Below are positions 22,705 to 29,004 of a DNA stretch of 33,756 nucleotides, in pieces. This DNA is from a virus. Location: positions 1 through 33,756 of the IMG/VR virus record IMGVR_UViG_3300031841_002825; one strand, given 5' to 3'. The stretch's first letter is position 1; every line of letters begins with the position of its first letter. The notes under the pieces are model-generated. The model searched no databases and had not been told where the DNA came from. It saw nothing but the letters and a program-made list of their open reading frames with translations. Position numbers and translations under genes: made by a program.

Positions 22705-24141
22705 TTAGCCCTTGATAACAACGTGCTGGTTAGCAGCGCGAGTGACCAAGTTAATTTCAGAACGGTAGTGGAACGTAGCAACGTCAGCTCCAGTGTCGCC
22801 ATTGTTGGTGTGTCCCAAGACACCGCCACCAGTCACCCAGTGCTCCATTTCGCGAGAGTAGCCATTTGCTTCCTTGTAGTACATAGCCAACGCAGGAGCC
22901 TTAGCGCCTGAACGAGGATCAGCAACTTGAGTCAAAGGAATCATAGAGCCCTGCAAGTAGTTAGAAGCGCCCAACAACGTTGGATCGTTCAACAACTTCC
23001 AGTCGTGCTTGTGGAACGTGTAACCACCGCGAGTAAACGACTTAAAGCCAAGCTTGACAGCCATATCAGCGTCGTTATTGAACGCACCGAACTGACCAGC
23101 CAAGCCTGCAGTCACACCAGTAGAAACACCAGAAGCGAGCATGTCGTCGATAGCGAGATCTTGCTTTCTGTTCAAGTACATAGCGTACTCAGAAGGAGCA
23201 CCCTGCTTGTCGAGTTCCAAGATCAAGTCATCAAATTCAGCAAAGCTATCGATTGGGTTAGCATTCGCATTAGAGATAACGATACCTCTGTCTTCAACAG
23301 CCGTGATGTAACCCTCAGAACCAGCAAAAGTTGCACCGAGGTCGTTGTCGGTGTCGTCGCTTGTCGTAGCTGCGTTCTTCTCACCGAAGAGCAACATCAT
23401 CTCACGACGATCCTCAAAGCGCTTACGAGCTTCTTGCTCACCGTACATAAACCATCTGTAGTCGCCATTGCCGAGATTCACCCAACCGATATTGGTTGCT
23501 TGTGATCCATTGACTTGGTAGCGATCCTTGACGATCATGAATGGGTTGCTACGCTTAACAACGTCAGAATCTTGGAAGTGAGTAGGTTGATCGGTTCCTT
23601 GAGCGTACAAATTACCCAAGTGAATCAACTTAAGTCCAGCAGTTGTAGATTCTCCAGGTGAGGTGACAGCGCCGTCGAGTCTCTCCAACTTGACAACAGG
23701 GTTCGTGTCGGTTGCCGCATTTTCGGCCTCGTTAACAATATATCTGAGGCCAGAGTCAGCGCTCATAACGACATCGTTTGCTTGCAACAAACCAGCAACG
23801 TGTGCTGCGCCGTCACCAGAAGCTGAGGTATCAATCGTAAAGTCGACAGTTCCAGGTGCGCCTGCGCCTCCAGTACCATTGTTAGAGAATGTACCCGTGT
23901 AGACTCTGTGACGACGGCCAGCTTCCCACCAATCGACTTGATCAGAAGTACCGCCTGAATTCACAGCACCAACGAGGTTCAAAAATCCAGTAATGCCTTG
24001 GTCGCCGTAAGACTCAACCAAGTCGGGCATGACAAAATCCTTAGTCGTCTTGATAAGGTTGTCAATAGTCGTGTATTTTTCGGGCGTCAGCCGCAGGTCC
24101 GAAGAGGCCTGGTCAATAGTAGCCCCAGTAATAGTAGCCAT
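22705..24141 (-). CDS. Major capsid protein
   Basis: 478 residues. It begins MATITGATIDQASSDLRLTP and has an N-terminal helical arm (KYTTIDNLIKTTKDFVMPDL), a long beta-rich middle with Gly/Thr loops (about 70-190), a central helix region (EQEARKRFEDRREMMLLFGE), and a C-terminal part with GYTFHKHDWKLLNDP and the end FHYRSEINLVTRAANQHVVI. The last motif is one I know from major capsid proteins of Bacteroidota podoviruses. Length, position 12 bases after the scaffold-like gene, and a codon choice and GC content that look distinct from the tail genes fit a highly expressed HK97-fold capsid protein. The fold itself is inferred. Confidence 0.85.
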   Translation of the reverse strand: MATITGATIDQASSDLRLTPEKYTTIDNLIKTTKDFVMPDLVESYGDQGITGFLNLVGAVNSGGTSDQVDWWEAGRRHRVYTGTFSNNGTGGAGAPGTVDFTIDTSASGDGAAHVAGLLQANDVVMSADSGLRYIVNEAENAATDTNPVVKLERLDGAVTSPGESTTAGLKLIHLGNLYAQGTDQPTHFQDSDVVKRSNPFMIVKDRYQVNGSQATNIGWVNLGNGDYRWFMYGEQEARKRFEDRREMMLLFGEKNAATTSDDTDNDLGATFAGSEGYITAVEDRGIVISNANANPIDSFAEFDDLILELDKQGAPSEYAMYLNRKQDLAIDDMLASGVSTGVTAGLAGQFGAFNNDADMAVKLGFKSFTRGGYTFHKHDWKLLNDPTLLGASNYLQGSMIPLTQVADPRSGAKAPALAMYYKEANGYSREMEHWVTGGGVLGHTNNGDTGADVATFHYRSEINLVTRAANQHVVIKG

Positions 24142-24153
24142 AATTTTCTAGTT

Positions 24154-25296
24154 TTAGATTTTAAGAGTTAGTTTGTTTGAGTTCCTACCCAGAATGCTTT
24201 TAAGCTGATCATGCAGCGGATTAGCAGCTGGTTGAGAGCTCTGTTGTGGAACCTGTGCAGCGACATTAGCCGCATTCTGCACAACACCCTTTTGACCATC
24301 ACTAAGGCCTTGTCTATAAGTAGACGCTACAATAGCGTCAATGTTGTCAAGAATGGCTCTGTGAGAATTGAGCTTGTCAAAGTCCCAGGTTCCGTCATTT
24401 TGGACATATGCGTCAAAGTACTCATCGAGACGAGAGTTCTTATTAACAAGGTCCTGTTTGTATCGGTCATCCAATCCGAAGGTGAAAGTCTTATCATTGC
24501 CTAGATCGAATTCCAATCCAGTCAAATCATTAGCCTCTCGTTTCATTTTTGAAATCCACTCTTCATTAATAAAGCTCTCTTGTTTTGCAGGCTCTGGCTT
24601 AGGTTCAGGAGCTGCATATCTCATGCGTTGCTCTTCAATCTGCTTCTTAGCACTAGCTGCGTCGACCTTCATCTGAAGGGCTCCAAGTTTTACTTCATCC
24701 TCAGAGTACTTGCCTGGATCCAGCTTGTACTTACTGTTGATAAGAGTGTTTACTTCATCGGCAGAAAGATTAGGATACTGCAATGCCATGTCTACTTTAA
24801 CCAAAGTAGCATCATCCATCTCGGAAGTGCTCAATGATTGATAGGTAAACCAGTCCTTGGGAGCACGCCCTGTCTCCGCAACGAACTTAGCAATAGCCTC
24901 CACCCTTTCGTCCAATTGGGTTTGTGGCGTAATAAGATCATCGAGAGACGCTACTTCTCTATTGAGCTTCTCGCTCAAATATGAGATGACTGCCTGCTCC
25001 ATGTCCTCATCACTATATTCTTCATCATCAGCAGATGACTGCTGAGTGAATTCACTTTGATTAACCTGAGCGAATTGATCGCTAGAAGGTTGTTGTTCCA
25101 GCTGAGACTCAGAAGTATCTTCTACTACTGGTTCTGCAGTTGGCGTTTCTGTTGGCTCAGAAACCACTTGAGACTCCTGTGGGGGAGCCTCTTCAGTTGG
25201 TGTTTCTACTGATGGTTCTGCAGTCATAGCTGCAGAAAGGGCTTCAGGAGAATCGTATACCTGAAACCCTGCAACGGTGTTTTTATTTTCGTCCAT
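24154..25296 (-). CDS. Putative capsid scaffolding protein
   Basis: 380 residues, strongly acidic at the N-terminus. Residues about 26-105 are low-complexity Glu/Pro/Thr/Ser/Gln (for example PTEEAPPQESQVVSEPTETP). A helical middle contains DEDMEQAVISYLSEKLNREV, then LSADEVNTLINSKYKLDPGK and a Lys/Glu-rich coil near 200-240. The C-terminus has NPLHDQLKSILGRNSNKLTL, a short basic helix of the kind that contacts the capsid shell in scaffolds. Location directly upstream of the major capsid gene (12-base gap) is the usual place. No protease motif is visible. The role is inferred from composition and position. Confidence 0.75.
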   Translation of the reverse strand: MDENKNTVAGFQVYDSPEALSAAMTAEPSVETPTEEAPPQESQVVSEPTETPTAEPVVEDTSESQLEQQPSSDQFAQVNQSEFTQQSSADDEEYSDEDMEQAVISYLSEKLNREVASLDDLITPQTQLDERVEAIAKFVAETGRAPKDWFTYQSLSTSEMDDATLVKVDMALQYPNLSADEVNTLINSKYKLDPGKYSEDEVKLGALQMKVDAASAKKQIEEQRMRYAAPEPKPEPAKQESFINEEWISKMKREANDLTGLEFDLGNDKTFTFGLDDRYKQDLVNKNSRLDEYFDAYVQNDGTWDFDKLNSHRAILDNIDAIVASTYRQGLSDGQKGVVQNAANVAAQVPQQSSQPAANPLHDQLKSILGRNSNKLTLKI

Positions 25297-25320
25297 AAAT
25301 ATTTAATTAGTTGTATTTAA

Positions 25321-25698
25321 TTATCCTGCATACGCAAACCCAGTAAAGGTTCCGTCACTCTTTACACTATCAAATCTTCCATAGATAGTTTGTCCAGCAA
25401 CCATTGTAATCGTAACATCTTGAGAGCTGACTTTTTGGTAGAATCCAGTAGCATCGCCATTTGCAGCGGCCTCATCAACATAAGCCTCACCAGTAGATGG
25501 GTCAATATATTTTACAACATTGGCAGCTGATGCAGCATCAATATTAATGTATTCAAAACAGGCGCCACCCTTGACTGTTACGTCTCCAGCAACACTACAT
25601 GTGATAGAAAAAAACTTTCCATTTACAGGAGATGATGCCGTAGTAGCGCTAGCGCTAATTGCATAAATATTAGATGGGAGCTGATTGTGTAGGTTCAT
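25321..25698 (-). CDS. Putative small structural protein of unknown function
   Basis: 125 residues. The N-terminus MNLHNQLPSNIYAISASATT leads into a beta-rich chain (KFFSITCSVAGDVTVKGG, then FEYINIDAASAANVVKYIDP) ending TIYGRFDSVKSDGTFTGFAY. There is no signal peptide or membrane segment, and I recognise no family. It lies between two small structural-type genes and the scaffold gene in one transcription unit, with gaps of 10 and 24 bases. A head accessory or decoration protein is plausible. Confidence 0.7.
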   Translation of the reverse strand: MNLHNQLPSNIYAISASATTASSPVNGKFFSITCSVAGDVTVKGGACFEYINIDAASAANVVKYIDPSTGEAYVDEAAANGDATGFYQKVSSQDVTITMVAGQTIYGRFDSVKSDGTFTGFAYAG

Positions 25699-25708
25699 AT
25701 CTTAATTA

Positions 25709-26122
25709 TTAGTTCTGATTAAAAGGTCCTGCACTAGAGCTATCTAAACCAAACACACCAAACTCAATCATCTGATCCACCTTAGTTCCATAGACCCTAT
25801 ATCCCTTATCCACCGCAACTGGAATAAAACAAAATTCAGAGCCCCCAACCTTTGCCACAAGACCATCACTATCTGTGTCGTTGTAGATATAGATGTAGTT
25901 TTCTTTCTCTAGCTCAAGGTTTTTTACAAACAGATATGCAGATTCAGTTCTGTCGTTTGCAGTATAAACTTCTAGGGCATTAGCGTTTACAGCAGTTTTA
26001 ACAACTTTCGCTCTGCTCAAAATGCCAGAATCAGCACTTGCAGAAAACTCTGCAGATACGCTAACAGGGCTTGCCAGAACGGAAGCACTATTCAATGTTA
26101 ATGTTGCCCTAAGTGTAGCCAT
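25709..26122 (-). CDS. Small structural-type protein, possible paralogue of the upstream gene
   Basis: 137 residues, beginning MATLRATLTLNSASVLASPV. It contains LEVYTANDRTESAYLFVKNL, an IYIYNDTDSDGL stretch, and FCFIPVAVDKGYRVYG near the C-terminus. The order of features (MAT-x-x-AT-x-TL-x-SA start, an internal YTA, then V[RK]N, then an aromatic or hydrophobic closing strand) parallels the gene just upstream, with which it shares a TAATG junction. I read them as diverged copies of one beta-sandwich-like virion protein. Function is unknown. Confidence 0.7.
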   Translation of the reverse strand: MATLRATLTLNSASVLASPVSVSAEFSASADSGILSRAKVVKTAVNANALEVYTANDRTESAYLFVKNLELEKENYIYIYNDTDSDGLVAKVGGSEFCFIPVAVDKGYRVYGTKVDQMIEFGVFGLDSSSAGPFNQN

Positions 26123-26550
26123 TATGAGTGATAAAGAGCCATGTATTCGATCGTCATAGACGTAGCAACACTTGGCGTAATAGTAATGTCCGTATCAGTA
26201 TCTGCACTGTATGGAAGTAACATCCAGTCACCAGCATAAAGTCTGCCGATTTCAAGAGCACCAGCATCTCCAGTGCCATTACCAAACTTAACGGTAAAGT
26301 ATTCTGAAGCAACAGTACTTGGATTTCTAACGTAAACTTTATGAGCTGGGTCAGAGGCGGCGCCAAAATCTGTTTCGTCAAACAAAACAACTTCAGAAGT
26401 TGCAGTGTAAATTTTTCTGTTTACACCAGTCGTTTGATCCAAACCAGTAACCGTTCCTCCCTTAGTGAGGGTCGCCGTCGTAGACAGTGAGAGAGCGTCA
26501 CCAGTGAGGTCAGCGCTCGATAATGTAATTGTTGCAGTAGTTGTAGCCAT
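26122..26550 (-). CDS. Small structural-type beta-rich virion protein
   Basis: 142 residues, beginning MATTTATITLSSADLTGDAL. It has VVLFDETDFGAASDPAHKVY, then YFTVKFGNGTGDAGALEIGR, LYAGDWMLLPYSADTDTDIT and a terminal MTIEYMALYHS. The AHKVYVRN, GRLYAGDW and IEYM elements are ones I recall from small virion-associated proteins of marine phages. It is the first gene after a TATATTTGC box (17 bases from the ATG) and starts the transcription unit that continues through scaffold and major capsid genes. A capsid or neck accessory role is inferred. Confidence 0.72.
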   Translation of the reverse strand: MATTTATITLSSADLTGDALSLSTTATLTKGGTVTGLDQTTGVNRKIYTATSEVVLFDETDFGAASDPAHKVYVRNPSTVASEYFTVKFGNGTGDAGALEIGRLYAGDWMLLPYSADTDTDITITPSVATSMTIEYMALYHS

Positions 26551-26567
26551 AATGGATAATTATTTAC

Positions 26568-26576
26568 GCAAATATA
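26568..26576 (-). promoter_or_regulatory. Bacteroidota-type -7 promoter box (TATATTTGC)
   Basis: Minus-strand TATATTTGC 17 bases before the ATG at 26550. It sits in a 30-base gap and would drive the small structural, scaffold and capsid genes down to the terminator at 22240-22267. Confidence 0.65.
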
Positions 26577-26580
26577 CTTA

Positions 26581-26805
26581 TTATTTCTTTTTCTTTTTGC
26601 CAGACCGAATCTTAGCTGCCTCTCTTTTTCCAAAAGCAGATTTAACTCTTGCCATAGCCCAAGCATGCTGAGACACTTTTGGCCTGTTTCCAGAGCTCAT
26701 ATATGCGGCAAGGCCTCTTCTGTAGACCTCCTTTTGAGCTGGGGTCAAACTAGAAAAGCCTTTACCTTTTTTCTTGGATTTTCCTCCTTTCTTAAGTACA
26801 ATCAT
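26581..26805 (-). CDS. Small Lys/Arg-rich phage protein with SGNRPKVSQHAWAMARV motif
   Basis: 74 residues, very basic at both ends: MIVLKKGGKSKKKGKGFSSL at the start and KIRSGKKKKK at the end. The centre reads LTPAQKEVYRRGLAAYMSSG followed by NRPKVSQHAWAMARVKSAF. I recall the SG-x-RP-x-x-x-x-x-AWA-x-x-RV core from short proteins of marine phages and cyanophages; their role is not established as far as I know. The start overlaps the upstream gene's stop as ATGA. The charge suggests binding to packaged DNA or RNA. Confidence 0.78.
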   Translation of the reverse strand: MIVLKKGGKSKKKGKGFSSLTPAQKEVYRRGLAAYMSSGNRPKVSQHAWAMARVKSAFGKREAAKIRSGKKKKK

Positions 26806-26996
26806 ACCTTGTCTCTTTGTGCCATAAGTTTTTTTAGTCTTGCTTCTACGGCAGGCGGAAATCCTTTCTTTTTTCTCTTAGCCTTGGTTCCTCTATACTT
26901 CTTGTAAATCTCAGAAATCTGTTGCATAAGTTTTTTTCTTTTTGCAACATTCGAGCTACCACGAGTGTATTTCGGATTAAATTTCATTTTACCCAT
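26802..26996 (-). CDS. Small Lys/Arg-rich phage protein (64 aa)
   Basis: 64 residues: MGKMKFNPKYTRGSSNVAKR, then helical KKLMQQISEIYKKYRGTKAK and FPPAVEARLKKLMAQRDKV. Roughly a third of residues are Lys or Arg and it has no membrane segment. The ATG at 26994-26996 overlaps the previous stop; the Met at codon 4 (MKFNPKY) is an equally possible start. It is the middle gene of three basic miniproteins sharing one promoter. Function is unknown. Confidence 0.75.
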   Translation of the reverse strand: MGKMKFNPKYTRGSSNVAKRKKLMQQISEIYKKYRGTKAKRKKKGFPPAVEARLKKLMAQRDKV

Positions 26997-27174
26997 GACT
27001 CACAAGCTTAAATTTAGCTTGTTTTACAGCATTAGGATGCGGTTTATAATCTCCCTTCATGAGGAAATATCTACCGCGTTCCTCCATCCAGTGGAATCCT
27101 TTAGGGGGGTCAACCGCTTGAGTTTTTGAGGAAATTTTAATCTTCCCTCCCTTGTTATACTTTACAGCATTCAT
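26989..27174 (-). CDS. Small basic phage protein (61 aa) with GFHWMEERGRYFLMK motif
   Basis: 61 residues starting at the ATG at 27172-27174 (MNAVKYNKGGKIKISSKTQA). The frame is open up to 27282, but that would overlap the fibre gene's end and the promoter box, so the shorter start is preferred. It contains DPPKGFHWMEERGRYFLMKG and ends with HPNAVKQAKFKLVSHG. I recall similar KGGKI, PKG-[FY]-HWM and RY-[FY]-LMK short proteins from marine phages, without known function. It opens a three-gene set of basic miniproteins. The TATATTTGC box ends 13 bases upstream of the ATG. Confidence 0.78.
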   Translation of the reverse strand: MNAVKYNKGGKIKISSKTQAVDPPKGFHWMEERGRYFLMKGDYKPHPNAVKQAKFKLVSHG

Positions 27175-27187
27175 GATCTTTAGTAAT

Positions 27188-27196
27188 GCAAATATA
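27188..27196 (-). promoter_or_regulatory. Bacteroidota-type -7 promoter box (TATATTTGC)
   Basis: Minus-strand TATATTTGC in the 37-base gap after the fibre gene, 13 bases before the ATG at 27174. It would drive the three small basic genes. Confidence 0.65.
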
Positions 27197-27211
27197 TGAA
27201 AGACGTAAGTA

Positions 27212-28546
27212 TTAAACCACCCTCCATTCTTTCGATGGTGAGAAGAATACTTCGTTCTGAGAGGCGTTGACGACATACCCACAGACTCTTACGTAATCGC
27301 CAGTACCTGAAGGTGCTGTAGCAGTAAGCTCACCAGCTGTGTTAGACAAGTAAAGAACATCACCAGCAGAAGCCCCAGAGAATCCAGCATTAGAAGAGAG
27401 TTTGATGACACCTTCGATAAGCATTGAATTTGCAGAAGCTTCATCTGTAGCCACTGCAATCATGCCGATAGAGGCGCCAGCTACGTCAGCATCTCCTTGT
27501 ACCCAAGCGCTGCTGCTAGCGACGTACACTACGCCAGCCGTCACAGTACCAGTAGCAAACTGAGTAACGATCTTAGATCCAGCACCATACTCGCCAGCAG
27601 ATGGTGATGTTTGAGATCTACCGTTTATCTCTATAGCGTCTGCTCTAAAGTTACCTTCTATCTTACATCCACCCACAACATGAAGAGTTTCAGTCGGGGT
27701 TACTGTCCCAATACCGACTCTACTGTTAGCGATGTCAATGTAAGCCACGCTTGTAGCCGTAGCCACGGAGCTGGTGTTCCCTGCCCAGATATTACCAGTA
27801 GGAATGTTCGGGACATCGTTGGTTCTTCCGATACAAGACACCTGAAAACCCTGCAGAATTGTACTATTAGTCTTCAGCACAATACCTACGTTCTGAATCA
27901 AGTAAGTCCCTGTAGGTTTTGTTTGTGACAAACCACCACCAGAGTTTGAAACATATAAGATGTCTCCTTCAGACAATCCAGTAAAGCCAGATACGTTGGT
28001 GTTAAAAACACCCGACATAATGGCGTATCCGTCTTTGGTGTCTCCAGTTGTCGTAAGCGTAGTCTCTGCTATACCAATAGCTGGCATCTTTGCAGGATCT
28101 GAGGCATCAGCAATACCCACAAGTATGCGCTCACTACCACCAACCTCACCCCTAGAATAAACAGGAGTGCCTGCTGGTATCGTAGCCCCTTCGTCGTTCC
28201 TTATTGTAATTCGGGTAGATCTGACATGGTCGAACGTTAATGCACCAGCGCCATCGGTAACCAAAACCTGATCATCTTCACCGTCAGCAGCAGGGAACGA
28301 ATACGCACTCCACTTCGTGTCATAGTCTGTGGCGCTGTTCTTCTGAAGAAACTGGTTCTCTGCTCCTCCAGAAGCCACCCCAGAACCAGTATCGCCTTTA
28401 GGCCCTTTTTCAGTAACAATAAAACTTGGTGCGGATGGAACTGCGACAGATACGGTAGTAACTGTCTGAGATAGACTTACAGTATTACCGCCCGAAACAG
28501 AAACATCTACCGTGTTGCCTTGGGATGTCGATACACTTACACTCAT
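27212..28546 (-). CDS. Fibre/spike-like virion protein with collagen-like motif and duplicated domain
   Basis: 444 residues. The N-terminus is a Ser/Val beta repeat (VSVSTSQGNTVDVSVSGGNT). A short collagen-type EKGPKGDTG follows at 47-54. Two related domains come next. The first, about 112-240, has ATIPAGTPVYSRGEVGG, ADASDPAKMPAIGIAET and GLSEGDILYVSNSGGGLS. The second, about 328-444, has GVVYVASSSAWVQGDADVAG and GASAGDVLYLSNTAGELT. Between them SRVGIGTVTPTETLHVVG (275-292) is the GIGT-x-x-P-x-E-x-LHV motif common in tail fibres, often before a chaperone domain that is absent here. It should be a trimeric host-contact or head-fibre protein. It starts in an ATGA overlap with the preceding accessory gene, in the portal operon rather than the tail operon, so a head or neck fibre is also possible. 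Confidence 0.78.
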   Translation of the reverse strand: MSVSVSTSQGNTVDVSVSGGNTVSLSQTVTTVSVAVPSAPSFIVTEKGPKGDTGSGVASGGAENQFLQKNSATDYDTKWSAYSFPAADGEDDQVLVTDGAGALTFDHVRSTRITIRNDEGATIPAGTPVYSRGEVGGSERILVGIADASDPAKMPAIGIAETTLTTTGDTKDGYAIMSGVFNTNVSGFTGLSEGDILYVSNSGGGLSQTKPTGTYLIQNVGIVLKTNSTILQGFQVSCIGRTNDVPNIPTGNIWAGNTSSVATATSVAYIDIANSRVGIGTVTPTETLHVVGGCKIEGNFRADAIEINGRSQTSPSAGEYGAGSKIVTQFATGTVTAGVVYVASSSAWVQGDADVAGASIGMIAVATDEASANSMLIEGVIKLSSNAGFSGASAGDVLYLSNTAGELTATAPSGTGDYVRVCGYVVNASQNEVFFSPSKEWRVV

Positions 28547-29004
28547 CTTTTTGCACCGCTAGTAATCTTAGTAACGTCTTCATTTATTACAAAAGCTCCA
28601 CGCAAAACGGTTGTGTGTGTGTCAACTCCAGATGTTGTAGGTAAAATATATTGAAGATCATATACATGACGACCCGCAGGTACATTGCGCATAGTAGCAG
28701 CGGTAGCTTTAATAGTGACATTTCCGCTATCATCGACAACAAAAGGCTCAAAATAAGCTCCTCCAGGAATCTCTGCAGTACCAAGGTCTACACCCTTAAG
28801 ACCCTTTTCTGTAGTAGCAATAAGAGGGCTTGTAGATCTTTTAGCCGTAGGCCACACCTGCATAACAAAAGAGTAATTAGATGTTGCAAGCGTCAGTCCA
28901 GTGCCAGTGGAATCCTTGAGAGTTAGAGTAAGCTCAAATGTGTCTCCTTGACGGCACGTAATATCCAGAACTTCTGATACGTCTAAGTTTACTTTATTGG
29001 CCAT
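28543..29004 (-). CDS. Ig/BppU-like accessory virion protein
   Basis: 153 residues. CRQGDTFELTLTLKDSTGTG (17-36), then YSFVMQVWPTAKRST, a Gly-rich turn, and NVPAGRHVYDLQYIL (107-121) ending VLRGAFVINEDVTKITSGAK follow the pattern [RQ]GDTF-x-L-x-x-x-L-D, M-x-VR, AG-x-YVYDLQ, and L-x-G-x-F-x-V-x-x-D-V-T. I know this from small Ig-like/BppU-N-like phage proteins attached to baseplates or fibres. It overlaps the portal end by 11 bases and is coupled by ATGA to the fibre-like gene, which suggests it links that fibre to the virion. Confidence 0.7.
   Translation of the reverse strand: MANKVNLDVSEVLDITCRQGDTFELTLTLKDSTGTGLTLATSNYSFVMQVWPTAKRSTSPLIATTEKGLKGVDLGTAEIPGGAYFEPFVVDDSGNVTIKATAATMRNVPAGRHVYDLQYILPTTSGVDTHTTVLRGAFVINEDVTKITSGAKR

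Noticed and set aside
22927-23505. 192-residue plus-strand frame opposite the capsid gene
   Set aside because: Antisense shadow of strongly biased codons in the major capsid gene; no plausible domain.
27175-27282. Longer frame for the 61-residue protein
   Set aside because: It overlaps the fibre gene's C-terminal coding region and the promoter box; the short start fits the promoter position.
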